Source: Ideonella sp.
GTDB taxonomy: Bacteria > Pseudomonadota > Gammaproteobacteria > Burkholderiales > Burkholderiaceae_C
DNA length: 64,000 bases
Assembly: GCF_016702655.1 (NCBI RefSeq)
Contig: NZ_JADJDO010000001.1
Span: forward strand, 1 to 64,000
Reading direction: 5' to 3'
How positions within the stretch are numbered: the first letter of the stretch is position 1; each line of letters opens with the position of its first letter. The notes under the pieces are model-generated. The model ran no database searches and was not told the origin of the DNA. It saw only the letters and a list, made by a program, of their open reading frames with translations. The translations under genes and the position numbers were made by a program. Positions 51,086 through 59,571 of this stretch are shown piece by piece.

Positions 51086-51157
51086 TGACGACCCCAAGAC
51101 ACCTGCGGTGTCGCCGTCCGAGGGGAACCCAGTCCTCTTGGGAACGGCCCGGCGAGG
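51086..51157 (+). repeat. Dispersed palindromic intergenic repeat, copy after ileS
   Basis: It starts 1 nt after the ileS stop with TGACGACCCCAAG and ends TCTTGGGAACGGCCCGGCGA. The middle (ACACCTGCGGTGTCGCCG) replaces the usual CTGCGTTCGCTGC block, but the outer arms CCCCAAG and CTTGGG are kept. Confidence 0.7.
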
Positions 51158-51164
51158 ACTGAGC

Positions 51165-51656
51165 ATGGCGGCCCAACGAACGTCCGCCAGTCTCTGGCCC
51201 TGGCTCGCGATCGCGCTCGCCGTGATCCTGCTCGACCAGCTCACGAAGACGCTGATCCTCGGCTTCTTCGAGCTCGGCGACAGCCGCAGCGTGACCTCGT
51301 TCTTCAACATCGTGCGGGTGCACAACACCGGCGCCGCGTTCTCGTTTCTCGCCGGCGCGTCGGGCTGGCAGCGCTGGTTCTTCGTCGGCCTGGGGCTCGT
51401 GGCCGCGGTCTTCATCGTCTGGATGCTGCGCAGCCATGGCGGGCAGCGCCTGTTTGCCTGGGCGCTGGCGCTGATCCTCGGCGGCGCGCTCGGCAACGTG
51501 ATCGACCGCCTGCTGCACGGCCATGTGGTCGACTTCATCCAGGTCCATTACGGCGGCTGGTACTTCCCGGCGTTCAACGTCGCCGACAGCGCGATCAGCG
51601 TCGGCGCGGCCTGCCTGATCCTCGACGAACTGCTGCGCGTTCGCAGGACACGATGA
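51165..51656 (+). CDS. lspA: Signal peptidase II (lipoprotein signal peptidase)
   Basis: A 163-residue four-helix membrane protease that cuts prolipoproteins. The first helix is LWPWLAIALAVILLDQLTK. The N and catalytic Asp regions are VRVHNTGAAFSFL, GGALGNVIDRLLHGHVVDFI and FPAFNVADSAISVGAACL. The two catalytic aspartates are in NVIDR and NVADS. It follows ileS as in many Burkholderiales, with the palindromic repeat in the gap. It overlaps the next gene by 4 nt. Confidence 0.95.
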   Translation: MAAQRTSASLWPWLAIALAVILLDQLTKTLILGFFELGDSRSVTSFFNIVRVHNTGAAFSFLAGASGWQRWFFVGLGLVAAVFIVWMLRSHGGQRLFAWALALILGGALGNVIDRLLHGHVVDFIQVHYGGWYFPAFNVADSAISVGAACLILDELLRVRRTR

Positions 51657-52795
51657 CGAGCGCCGGGCCGCGCCTCGTCATCGTCGGCGGCGGCGTGATC
51701 GGCGCCGCGACGGCCTGCTTCCTGGCGCGCGAGCACGGCATCTCGGCTACCGTGCTCGAGCGCGACCCGAGCTACGCGCGTGCGTCGAGCGCGCTCTCGG
51801 CAAGCTCGATCCGGCAGCAGTTCTCGACCGCGATCAACATCGCCCTCTCGCGCGAAAGCCTTGCCTACCTGCGCGGCATCGCCGAGGAGATCGGCCTCGT
51901 CGAGCGCGGCTACCTCTACCTGGCGAGCGACGCCGGCCGCGACGCCCTCGTCGCCAACCACGCAACCCAGCGCGCGCTCGGCGTCGATGTCGTGCTGCTC
52001 GAACCTGCGGCACTGCGCGCGCGCTTCCCCTGGATCGGTGTGGAAGACATCGCACTCGCATCGCTCGGCCTCGCGGGCGAAGGCTGGTTCGACGGCTGGA
52101 GCCTGCTGCAGCACTTTCGCCGCGCGGCGATCGCCGGCGGCGCACGCTTCGTGCCCGCCGATGCGACGCGGCTCGTCGATGCCGGCGGGCGCATCGCGGG
52201 CGTTCTGGCCGCCGACGGCATGCGCTTCGATGCCGATGCCGTGCTCGTCGCCGCTGGCGCGTGGTCGTCAAAGCTCGTCGCGCCGCTCGGCGTCGACCTC
52301 CCGGTGCGCGCCAGGAAGCGCGACGTGTTCGTGCTCGAATCGCCCGCCGCCCTGCCCGGCTGCCCGCTCGTCGTCGACACGAGCGGCGTCTGGTTCCGCC
52401 CCGAGGGCAGCGGCTTCATCGCCGGCGCACCACCGCGCGGCGACGAGGCGGACGAGGCGCCGCTCGATGCGATCGACCATGGGCTCTTCGACGACGTGAT
52501 CTGGCCGGCGCTTGCCAGGCGCGTGCCGGGCTTCGAGGCGCTGCGAACGAGCGCCGCCTGGGCCGGCTATTACGAGATGAACACCGTCGATCACAACGCC
52601 CTCGTCGGCCCGCTCGCCGGGTGGCGCAACCTGCACCTCGCCTGCGGCTTCTCGGGCCACGGGATGCAGCACGCGCCGGCCATCGGCCGCGGCGTCGCGG
52701 CGATGCTCGCCACCGGCGCCTGGCACGCAATCGACCTCGCACCGCTCGCGCCCGACCGCAGCGCACCGCTGCTCGAACGCAACGTCATCGGGTGA
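51653..52795 (+). CDS. FAD-dependent oxidoreductase (DadA/FOXRED1-like)
   Basis: A 380-residue flavoprotein of the D-amino-acid dehydrogenase/sarcosine oxidase fold. The FAD-binding start is RLVIVGGGVIGAATACFLAR. SASSIRQQFSTAINIALS follows, typical of FOXRED1-like members, and the C-terminus contains GYYEMNTVDHNALVGPLAG and LACGFSGHGMQHAPAIG. It should oxidise an amine or amino acid. The substrate is unknown. Its ATG overlaps the lspA stop (ATGA). Confidence 0.85.
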   Translation: MTSAGPRLVIVGGGVIGAATACFLAREHGISATVLERDPSYARASSALSASSIRQQFSTAINIALSRESLAYLRGIAEEIGLVERGYLYLASDAGRDALVANHATQRALGVDVVLLEPAALRARFPWIGVEDIALASLGLAGEGWFDGWSLLQHFRRAAIAGGARFVPADATRLVDAGGRIAGVLAADGMRFDADAVLVAAGAWSSKLVAPLGVDLPVRARKRDVFVLESPAALPGCPLVVDTSGVWFRPEGSGFIAGAPPRGDEADEAPLDAIDHGLFDDVIWPALARRVPGFEALRTSAAWAGYYEMNTVDHNALVGPLAGWRNLHLACGFSGHGMQHAPAIGRGVAAMLATGAWHAIDLAPLAPDRSAPLLERNVIG

Positions 52796-52796
52796 G

Positions 52797-52930
52797 ATGA
52801 CTGCCCCCAAGCTCGCGTTCGCTCGCTGCCCCCCGAGGGTGCCGAGCCCGGACACGAACAGTCCTGAGGACTGGTCGTGCCCTGGCCCCAGGCTCGCGTC
52901 GCTCGCGGCCCAGGGGGGCCGGCAGGGCAT
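52797..52930 (+). repeat. Dispersed palindromic intergenic repeat, composite copy
   Basis: It begins 1 nt after the oxidoreductase stop with ATGACTGCCCCCAAGCTCGC, then TTCGCTCGCTGCCCCCCGAG. A second block at 52879-52930 (GGCCCCAGGCTCGCGTCGCT, then GGCCCAGGGGGGCC) repeats the same plan. The remaining 75 nt to the next start hold no gene. Confidence 0.6.
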
Positions 52931-53005
52931 CGCTGCCTGGCGGCCGGGCGCCACTGAGCGTTTTCGCCGAGGCGCGCGCGGGCGCGCGGGCCTGAGAATC
53001 GCGCG

Positions 53006-53812
53006 ATGAGCGAACCTTCCGATCCGGTCGAAGAGAAGCCCGCAGACCACTCGACCTCGGTCTTCGACATCGCCCTCAACGAGCTGCGGTTTTCCGATCC
53101 GTTCCGCTGGCTCGCGCTCGGCTGGCGCGACTTCCGGCGCGCGCCGGGCATCGGCCTGTTCTACGGCATCTGCTTCACGACCATGGGCTGGATCCTGCTC
53201 AAGGTCTTCGAGTATTCGCCGGCGTGGACGCTCGCACTCAGCGCCGGCTTCCTGCTCGTCGGCCCGTTCCTGTGCCTGGGGCTGTACGACGTGAGCAGCA
53301 AGCTCGAGCGCGGCCTGAAGCCCGACTTCGGCGACTCGCTCACCGCGTGGGACACCAAGCTCGGCACGCTGGCGATCTTCGGCACCGTGCTGCTCGTGCT
53401 CGAGATGGTCTGGGCGCGCTCGTCGCTCGTGGTGTTTGCGCTCAGCTTCGACGGCATGCCCGACTTCAAGGGGTCGCTGATGAAGCTCGTCGACCCCGAG
53501 AACATCGAGTTCATCGTCGCCTACACCGCGGTGGGCAGCCTGTTCGCCGGCATGATCTACGCCGTCAGCGTGGTCTCGATGCCGATGATCCTCGACCGCC
53601 ACACCGACGCCATCAGCGCGGGCCTCACCAGCGTGCGGCTGTGCCTGACGCAGCCCGGCGTGATGCTGCTGTGGGGTGCGCTGATCACGGCCCTCGTCGT
53701 CGCGGCGATGCTGCCGGGCTTCCTCGGTCTGCTCGTCGTCGGGCCGGTACTCGGCCATGCGTCATGGCATGCCTACCGCGCGGCAGTGGCAGCGGACACG
53801 GCGTCGGTCTGA
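53006..53812 (+). CDS. DUF2189 family integral membrane protein
   Basis: A 268-residue protein with about six hydrophobic segments. The start VFDIALNELRFSDPFRWLAL and the LLVGPFLCLGLYDVSSKLER loop define the DUF2189 family. It is an inner-membrane protein of unknown function, common in alpha- and betaproteobacteria, and sometimes considered linked to respiratory complexes. No operon partners. A 267-nt gap follows before the HepT-MntA pair. Confidence 0.9.
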   Translation: MSEPSDPVEEKPADHSTSVFDIALNELRFSDPFRWLALGWRDFRRAPGIGLFYGICFTTMGWILLKVFEYSPAWTLALSAGFLLVGPFLCLGLYDVSSKLERGLKPDFGDSLTAWDTKLGTLAIFGTVLLVLEMVWARSSLVVFALSFDGMPDFKGSLMKLVDPENIEFIVAYTAVGSLFAGMIYAVSVVSMPMILDRHTDAISAGLTSVRLCLTQPGVMLLWGALITALVVAAMLPGFLGLLVVGPVLGHASWHAYRAAVAADTASV

Positions 53813-54079
53813 CGCGCTCCTGGGTTCGCTCCTGGACCGAACTCACATGTTTCGGCGCGCAATCAGGTTGGCCTGGACAGGCAGCGGTGACGCAAATCGG
53901 CGTTCGCGCGGCAAGAAGCGTATCCGGCCAAGGCGCCGTACCGGTTGCGCCGCCGACTCGCATCGCGGAAGTCGAAGCGACGACGGGGCAGCCGCGGTTC
54001 GATGCGAACGAGTGTGATCGCGGTTCAGCTTCAGTTGCCGGGCTGCCCGCCCATCGACGCAGCGCAGGATAATCCGCGA

Positions 54080-54421
54080 ATGGAAGCGCCAATCGAACTC
54101 CGCTTGGCTGCGCAGCACGAAGCGATCGCGAGACTGTGCCAAGCACATGGCGTGCTGGTACTCGAGGTCTTCGGGTCTGCCGCCGATGGACGCTTCGACA
54201 CAGCACGAAGCGACTATGACCTGATCGCGCGTTTTGCACCCGACACGTCGCAGTCACTGGGGCGACGCTTCGTTGCCTTCAGCGAAGCGCTCGAAGCGTT
54301 GCTGGGTCGGCCCGTGGACCTGATGACCGACCACCCGATCGAGAACCCCTACCTGAGCGCAGCCGTGTCGGCGACGCGACGCCTCGTCTATGCCCAGCCG
54401 TCTGCCAAAGCACCTGCATGA
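54080..54421 (+). CDS. mntA: MNT-fold nucleotidyltransferase antitoxin
   Basis: A 113-residue minimal nucleotidyltransferase. The active-site segment has FGSAADGRFDTARSDYDL (GS at 32-33 and DYD at 45-47). Its spacing GS-X11-DxD is one residue longer than the usual GS-X10-DxD. Partner proteins of this kind neutralise HepT by adding AMP to a tyrosine in its active motif. It overlaps hepT by 32 nt in the MntA-HepT order. A GATAAT -10-like box lies at 54068-54073. Confidence 0.88.
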   Translation: MEAPIELRLAAQHEAIARLCQAHGVLVLEVFGSAADGRFDTARSDYDLIARFAPDTSQSLGRRFVAFSEALEALLGRPVDLMTDHPIENPYLSAAVSATRRLVYAQPSAKAPA

Positions 54422-54743
54422 CGCACTGCGCGCCGCGCAACTGGCGATGCAGTTCATCCAGGGTATCGATGATGCAGCGGTGTATGCCGGCAATGTGCTG
54501 GTCCGCTCCGCCGTCGAACGCCAACTGGAGATCCTGGGCGAGGCGTGTGGCCGGGCTCTGGCGGACGCGCCCGATCTGCGCGAGCGCGTACCCGAGGCGG
54601 CGCTTGCCGTGGCACTTCGCAATCGAGTGATCCACGGCTACGACCGTGTCGAAAGCCAGATCGTGTTCGACACCGTGACGCGCGACCTGGCGCCGCTGGT
54701 CGAGAAGATCGAGGCGGAGTTGGCGCGCCTGCCACCCCCGTGA
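54390..54743 (+). CDS. hepT: HEPN-domain (DUF86) RNase toxin
   Basis: A 117-residue helical HEPN protein. The catalytic RX4HXY motif is intact: Arg77, His82 and Tyr84 in LRNRVIHGYD. The family's VRSAVERQLEILGEACGRAL helix is present. It is expected to cleave RNA when not AMPylated by its partner. The ATG at 54390 lies within the mntA 3' end. It is followed after 19 nt by the convergent cupin gene. Confidence 0.9.
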   Translation: MPSRLPKHLHDALRAAQLAMQFIQGIDDAAVYAGNVLVRSAVERQLEILGEACGRALADAPDLRERVPEAALAVALRNRVIHGYDRVESQIVFDTVTRDLAPLVEKIEAELARLPPP

Positions 54744-54762
54744 CATAGCCCCTGAGCCGGCG

Positions 54763-55113
54763 CTACGCCGATGCACGCACCGGCGCCGCAGCCAGCACAA
54801 CCGTCACCAGCAGCGAGCTGTCCTCCACGGCCTCGAGCGCGTGGCGGTCGCCGCCGGGCAGCAGCACCAGGTCGCCCGGGGCGAGCAGGTGATCGCCGGC
54901 ATCGGCGCGCAGCCAGACGCTGCCTTCGATGCACTGCACGGTGATCTCGCCGGCAACGCTGTGCGGCGGCAACGAGCGCCCCGCGGCGAGGATGACGCGC
55001 ATCAGCTCGATCTGCCCGGTCTTGAGCAGCGCATGCGTCGGCGTCGTGCGCAGATCCTGGGCCAGCGGTCGGCAAGCGATCCGCGCGCCGGGCGCGGAAT
55101 GGGTCAGGGCCAT
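54763..55113 (-). CDS. Small cupin-domain protein
   Basis: A 116-residue single cupin. The core strands are LPPHSVAGEITVQCIEGSVW and GDHLLAPGDLVLLPGGDRHA. The usual three-His metal cluster is only partly visible (HS..E and a late His), so metal binding is uncertain. GAGGG precedes the ATG. It lies 17 nt downstream of the quinone oxidoreductase gene and is probably co-transcribed with it. Confidence 0.82.
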   Translation of the reverse strand: MALTHSAPGARIACRPLAQDLRTTPTHALLKTGQIELMRVILAAGRSLPPHSVAGEITVQCIEGSVWLRADAGDHLLAPGDLVLLPGGDRHALEAVEDSSLLVTVVLAAAPVRASA

Positions 55114-55130
55114 CGCGAATCCCTCCTGCT

Positions 55131-56135
55131 TCAGGGCAACAGCACGCTGCTGCCGGTGTTCTTGCGCGCCTCGAGGTCGCGATGCGCCTGCACCACGTCG
55201 GCGAGCGCATAGCGCTGGTCGATGCGGATCCTGACCTGGCCACCGGTCACGACCGCGAACAGGTCGTCGGCCATCGCCTGCGTCGCCTCGCGCGTTGCGA
55301 TGTGCGTGAACAGCGTCGCCCGCGTCACGTACAGCGACCCCTTGGCGCCGAGCGTCCCGACCGCGAACGGCGGCACCACGCCCGACGCGTTGCCGAAGCT
55401 CGCCATCAGCCCGAACGGGCGCAGGCAATCGAGCGACTTGTCCCAGGTGTCCTTGCCGACCGAGTCGTAGACGACCTTCACGCCCGCACCGCCAGTGATC
55501 TCCTTGACCCGCGCGGCGAAGTCCTCGCGCTGGTAGTTGATCGCGAACGCGGCGCCGTGCTCGAGCGCGAGCGCGCACTTGGCGTCCGACCCGGCAGTGG
55601 CGATCAGCTGCAGCCCGAGCGCGCGCGCCCATTGGCAGGCAATCAGCCCGACGCCGCCCGCCGCGGCGTGGAAGAGCACGAAGTCGCCCGCCTGCAGCCC
55701 GCCCTGCGGCAGCGTCTTCCTGAGCAGGTACTGCGCGGTCAGGCCCTTCAACATCATCGCCGCGCCGGTCTCGAACGAGATCGCGTCGGGCAGCTTGACG
55801 ACGCACCTGGCCGGCATCACGCGCAGCGTTGCGTAGGCGCCGGGCGGCTGGCTCGCATAGGCGACGCGGTCGCCCGGCTTCAGGTGCATGGGTTGACCAG
55901 GGAGGCCCTCGCCCACCGCCTCGACGACGCCCGCCGCCTCCATGCCGAGCGCGGCCGGCATCGCGAGCGGATAGACGCCGGTGCGGTGATAGACGTCGAT
56001 GTAGTTCAGCCCGCACGCGTGATGGCGGATGCGGATCTCGCCCGGGCCGGGTTCGCCGACCGGCAGTTCGACGAGGCGCATCGCCTCGGGGCCGCCGGGC
56101 TGGTCGATGCGGACGGTGGTGCTGGTCTGGGTCAT
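55131..56135 (-). CDS. Quinone oxidoreductase (QOR/zeta-crystallin type)
   Basis: A 334-residue zinc-free MDR protein, TVRIDQPGGPEAMRLVELPV then HACGLNYIDVYHRTGVYP and the Rossmann loop HAAAGGVGLIACQWARALG. The family reduces quinones or enones with NADPH in one-electron or hydride steps. The start MTQTSTTVRI at 56135 is preferred over longer frames because it begins the standard N-terminal strand. Confidence 0.9.
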   Translation of the reverse strand: MTQTSTTVRIDQPGGPEAMRLVELPVGEPGPGEIRIRHHACGLNYIDVYHRTGVYPLAMPAALGMEAAGVVEAVGEGLPGQPMHLKPGDRVAYASQPPGAYATLRVMPARCVVKLPDAISFETGAAMMLKGLTAQYLLRKTLPQGGLQAGDFVLFHAAAGGVGLIACQWARALGLQLIATAGSDAKCALALEHGAAFAINYQREDFAARVKEITGGAGVKVVYDSVGKDTWDKSLDCLRPFGLMASFGNASGVVPPFAVGTLGAKGSLYVTRATLFTHIATREATQAMADDLFAVVTGGQVRIRIDQRYALADVVQAHRDLEARKNTGSSVLLP

Positions 56136-56211
56136 GGCGCGGGCCTCCGGTGAATTCGCGGTGATCGGGTATCGTGCCAGTTCTTCGGCCCTCGTGCCGG
56201 CAAAGGGCGCA

Positions 56212-56535
56212 ATGAAGCGGCTGACCACGGCACCCAACATCGCGATCGGCACGCTCTGGGCCGACATGCTCACGGCGAGCGGCGTCGCGGCGAGCGTGCA
56301 GCGCTACTTTGCAAGCGGCATCGCGGGCGAGATCCCGCCCGACCAGGCGCTGCCCGAGATCTGGATTGCCGACGACGCACAGCTCGACGCGGCGCGGCGC
56401 CTGCTCGCCGAGCTGCGCCACCCGCCGCAGAGGCGCTGGGTCTGCCCGGGTTGCGCCGAACTGATCGAGGGCCCGTTCGAGCAGTGCTGGAAATGCGGCG
56501 CCGTCATGCCCGGCGTCGACGGCGAGGGGCGATGA
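56212..56535 (+). CDS. DUF2007 protein with zinc-ribbon tail
   Basis: A 107-residue protein. A DUF2007-like ferredoxin-type fold lies at about residues 1-70 (IAIGTLWADMLTASGVAASV), followed by a zinc ribbon RRWVCPGCAELIEG..QCWKCG. The conserved pairs of cysteines suggest a metal site. Function unknown, perhaps a small regulatory or signal-binding protein. It overlaps the following transporter gene by 4 nt (ATGA). Confidence 0.8.
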   Translation: MKRLTTAPNIAIGTLWADMLTASGVAASVQRYFASGIAGEIPPDQALPEIWIADDAQLDAARRLLAELRHPPQRRWVCPGCAELIEGPFEQCWKCGAVMPGVDGEGR

Positions 56536-57452
56536 CGGCGCGCATCTCCGCGCGCATCGCGCTGCTGATGACGCTGCCGCCGCTGCTGTGGGCCGGCAAC
56601 GTCGTCGTCGGTCGCATCGCGGTCGGGCAGATCGCGCCGCAGAGCCTGAACGCCTTGCGCTGGACCATCGCGCTGTTGCTGCTGTTGCCGCTGGGCTGGC
56701 GCTCGCTGGCCACGCCGCAGCGCCGCGCCATGGTGTGGCAGCGTCGGGCCTATCTGGCGGCGCTGGGGCTGTTTGGCATCACTGCGTACAACGCGCTTCA
56801 GTACCTCGCGCTGACCACTACGACCGCCGTCAACGCCACGCTGATCGCCGCCAGCGGTCCGGTGTGGATGATGCTGCTGGGCGCCGCCTTCTACGGCGAA
56901 CGGCCCCGCCGCCGCCAGTGGGCCGGCTGTGCGCTGTCATTGCTGGGCGTGCTGGTCGTCATCGGGCGGGGCGACGTGCAACTGCTGGCCAGCGTCGCAC
57001 TCGTGCCGGGCGATCTGCTGATGCTGCTCGCCGTCGCGCTGTGGGCGGTCTACAGTTGGCTGCTCGCGCGTCCGCCGGTGTCGATGCGCCCGCCGCTGCG
57101 TCCCGACTGGGACTGGTCGGCCTTCCTGCTCCTGCAGGCGTTGTTCGGGATCGGCTGGTCGATCGCCGCCGCAGGCCTCGAGCAGGTGGTCGCGCCGCAG
57201 CCGATCGCCTGGTCGCCCGCGGTCCTGTGGACCTTGCTCTACGTCGCCGTGGGGCCGTCGATCATCGCCTTTCGCTGCTGGGGGATCGGCGTCGCCGAAG
57301 CCGGTCCGACCGTGGCCGCCTTCTTCGCCAACCTGACGCCACTGTTCGCCGCCCTGCTCTCGGCTGCCGTGCTGGGCGAAGCGCCGCGGCCCTACCACGG
57401 CCTGGCTTTCGCGCTCGTGGTCGCGGGCATCGTCGTCTCTTCGCGACGTTGA
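56532..57452 (+). CDS. EamA/DMT-family transporter
   Basis: A 306-residue ten-helix transporter made of two EamA repeats. Repeat one includes LPPLLWAGNVVVGRIAVGQI. Repeat two ends with PSIIAFRCWGIGVAEAGPTV and FFANLTPLFAALLSAAVLGE, the classic DMT signature. Members export metabolites such as amino acids. The substrate is unknown. Its stop lies 10 nt from the convergent LysR gene. Confidence 0.9.
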   Translation: MTARISARIALLMTLPPLLWAGNVVVGRIAVGQIAPQSLNALRWTIALLLLLPLGWRSLATPQRRAMVWQRRAYLAALGLFGITAYNALQYLALTTTTAVNATLIAASGPVWMMLLGAAFYGERPRRRQWAGCALSLLGVLVVIGRGDVQLLASVALVPGDLLMLLAVALWAVYSWLLARPPVSMRPPLRPDWDWSAFLLLQALFGIGWSIAAAGLEQVVAPQPIAWSPAVLWTLLYVAVGPSIIAFRCWGIGVAEAGPTVAAFFANLTPLFAALLSAAVLGEAPRPYHGLAFALVVAGIVVSSRR

Positions 57453-57462
57453 GCGCTACGGC

Positions 57463-58368
57463 CTACTCCTGGGCGAGCTGCGCCCGCATCCTGAGCAACA
57501 GATCGCGGAAGTTCTGCGCCGCCGGCGACAGCGATCGGTCGGCGTGGAACAGCAGCGAGATCTCGCGCTTGATCACCGGGCCGCCGACCTCGCGGGTGAC
57601 GAGCCCCAGCGACCGCGCCAGGCGCGACATCGCCGACGTCATCACGGCGATGCCCAGACCCCCTTCGACCATGCCCAGGATCGTCAGCGGCAGCAGGACT
57701 TCGTAGTGCCGCGTCAGCGCGATGCCTTCGCGCGCCAGCGCAAAGTCGAGTTGTTCGCGCACTGCGTTGCCGGGCGGCGGGCCGATCAGCGGTACATCCT
57801 TGAGCACTTGCCAGGTCAGCGCGCGCTTGTGGCGCGCGAACGGGTGGTCGGCCGGCATCACCGCGACGAAGACATCGGTGATCAACGGCTTGCCTGCGAT
57901 GTCCTGACCCGTCGCGATTGCCGAGCCGAGACCGAAATCGACTTCGCCGGCGCGCACCTTCTGCATCACCTCGTGCTCGGTCACGTCGACCAAGTTGACC
58001 TTCACGCCGGGGTACTCAAGACAGTACTTGCGGATCGCGCGCGGCAGCATCAGCGCCGCCTGAAGCGACGCGGCAGCGATCGAGACCCGGCCACGGCCGA
58101 GTGTGCGCAACTCGCTCGAGCTGCCGATGACGCTGTCGAGATCGGCCATCGCCTTGCGCGCCAGCGGCAGAATCTCGGCGCCGGCCTGGGTCAGCCTGAG
58201 CATGCGCGTGTGGCGGTCGAACAGGCGCAGGCCGAGATTGGTTTCGAGCTCGCGCACCAGGGTGCTGACCGAGGACTGCGACAGGTCCAGCCGCTCGGCC
58301 GCGCGCGTGAAATGCTGGACCTCGGCGACGGCGATGAAGGCACGCAGCTGGCGCAGGGTGACATTCAT
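57463..58368 (-). CDS. LysR-family transcriptional regulator
   Basis: A 301-residue LysR-type regulator. The N-terminal winged helix reads MNVTLRQLRAFIAVAEVQHF with TRAAERLDLSQSSVSTLVRE, and the C-terminal effector domain resembles CbbR/CynR-type binders (VSIAAASLQAALMLPRAIRK). Its start is divergent from the binding-protein gene across 189 nt, so it most likely controls the downstream import and deaminase locus in response to a purine- or pyrimidine-like inducer. Confidence 0.9.
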   Translation of the reverse strand: MNVTLRQLRAFIAVAEVQHFTRAAERLDLSQSSVSTLVRELETNLGLRLFDRHTRMLRLTQAGAEILPLARKAMADLDSVIGSSSELRTLGRGRVSIAAASLQAALMLPRAIRKYCLEYPGVKVNLVDVTEHEVMQKVRAGEVDFGLGSAIATGQDIAGKPLITDVFVAVMPADHPFARHKRALTWQVLKDVPLIGPPPGNAVREQLDFALAREGIALTRHYEVLLPLTILGMVEGGLGIAVMTSAMSRLARSLGLVTREVGGPVIKREISLLFHADRSLSPAAQNFRDLLLRMRAQLAQE

Positions 58369-58371
58369 GTC

Positions 58372-58436
58372 AGTACCGCGCGGCCGTCCGAAGGGCCCGA
58401 CGCGTCCCTCGGGCTGCGAAAGAAGTGAGCGGGGGC
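58372..58436 (-). repeat. Dispersed palindromic intergenic repeat, copy upstream of the LysR gene
   Basis: On the minus strand it reads CCCCCGCTCACTTCTTTCGC, AGCCCGAGGG and CCCTTCGGACGGCCGCGCGG, with the same plan as the murB-upstream copy. Both copies sit just upstream of an ATG on the same strand in a CATGTCAG context. Confidence 0.55.
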
Positions 58437-58454
58437 AGTTTCATTTGCGGATCC

Positions 58455-58485
58455 GATGAATTTATGCAAGTGTGCCTGTATACCG
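58455..58485. promoter_or_regulatory. AT-rich candidate operator/promoter in the LysR-binding protein gap
   Basis: GATGAATTTATGC at 58455-58467 and TATACCG at 58479-58485 lie in an otherwise GC-rich gap. The gap upstream of the FAD-subunit gene holds GATCAATTTATACCG (62760-62774), sharing both elements. This suggests a common regulator site, plausibly for the LysR protein. LysR sites usually hold a T-N11-A core, which is not assigned here. Confidence 0.4.
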
Positions 58486-58557
58486 ATGGGCGTGGAAGTG
58501 CCACGATGCGTCCGCGCAGGTTTGCAGCCTGCCATCCAACCACCGTCGGAGACAGAC

Positions 58558-59538
58558 ATGATTCGAGGTTCATCCATTCTGGGCATGCGCTGGCTGCTCG
58601 CCGCGCTGCTGTTTGCCGGCGCCGCACAGGCACAAGACAAGGTCAACCTGACCACCACCTGGTTCGCCCAGGCCGAGCATGGTGGCTTCTACCAGGCCGT
58701 CGCGACCGGCATCTACAAGAAGCACGGCCTCGACGTGACGGTCAAGATGGGCGGCCCGCAAGTCAACGGCGTTCAGTTGTTGCTGGCCGGCCAGACCGAG
58801 TTCATCCAGAACTACGACTTCGCGGTGCTGCAAGGCGTCGAGAAGGGCTTCCCGCTGGTCACCGTAGCCGCGCCCTTCCAATTCGACATGCAGTGCGTGC
58901 TGGCACGCGAAGACGTGCCCAGCCTGGCGTCGCTGAAAGAGAAGACGATTCTCGTCGCCGGCACCGGCACGACCTACTGGTGGCCCTGGGTGAAGAAGAA
59001 GTACGGCTACACCGACGCCCAGATGCGCCCCTACACCTTCAACCTTCAGCCCTTCTTCAACGACTCGAACATCGTCCAGCAGGCCTTCGTCTCGTCCGAG
59101 CCCTACCAGGCCGAGCAGAAGGGCTTGAAGACCAAGTGCTTCATGCTCGCCAACGAGGGCTATCCGCCGTACACCGGCGCGATCACGACGACGCAGAAGA
59201 TGGTTGCCGAGAAGCCCGATCTCGTCGCCCGCTTCGTTCGCGCCTCCATCGAAGGCTGGAAGAGCTACATGGAGAACCCTGCGCCCGGCAACGAGCTGAT
59301 CAAGAAGGACAACCCGAACATGAGCGACGGCCAGCTCGCCTACGCGATGAAGAAGATGAAGGATCTCCAGGTCGTCACCAGCGGCGATGCGGCCAAGTTC
59401 GGCATCGGCACCATGACCGACGAGCATTGGAAGAAGGTTGCCGACTTCATGATCGAGTATGGGCTGCTCAAGCCGAGCACCGACTGGCGCAAAGCCTACA
59501 CGCTGCAGTTTGTCAAGGACGTGAAGGTCATGCCGTGA
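58558..59538 (+). CDS. ABC transporter substrate-binding protein (NMT1-like), second locus
   Basis: A 326-residue periplasmic protein. The signal peptide ends at LLFAGAAQAQDKVNL. The NMT1-like fold has WFAQAEHGGFYQAVATGIYK and LDVTVKMGGPQVNGVQLLLA. It is a paralogue of the binding protein at 43723, with a similar architecture but different ligand-proximal residues. With the deaminase and xanthine-dehydrogenase genes downstream, a purine or oxidised-base ligand is likely, which is inference. CGGAGA lies just before the ATG. Confidence 0.88.
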   Translation: MIRGSSILGMRWLLAALLFAGAAQAQDKVNLTTTWFAQAEHGGFYQAVATGIYKKHGLDVTVKMGGPQVNGVQLLLAGQTEFIQNYDFAVLQGVEKGFPLVTVAAPFQFDMQCVLAREDVPSLASLKEKTILVAGTGTTYWWPWVKKKYGYTDAQMRPYTFNLQPFFNDSNIVQQAFVSSEPYQAEQKGLKTKCFMLANEGYPPYTGAITTTQKMVAEKPDLVARFVRASIEGWKSYMENPAPGNELIKKDNPNMSDGQLAYAMKKMKDLQVVTSGDAAKFGIGTMTDEHWKKVADFMIEYGLLKPSTDWRKAYTLQFVKDVKVMP

Positions 59539-59571
59539 GCGGCTTCACGACGACGCCCACCTAGCCGAGCA

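Noticed and set aside
53813..54079. Remnant gene between the DUF2189 and mntA genes
   Set aside because: No frame gives a recognisable protein part, and composition is ordinary. It is treated as promoter region for the HepT-MntA pair.
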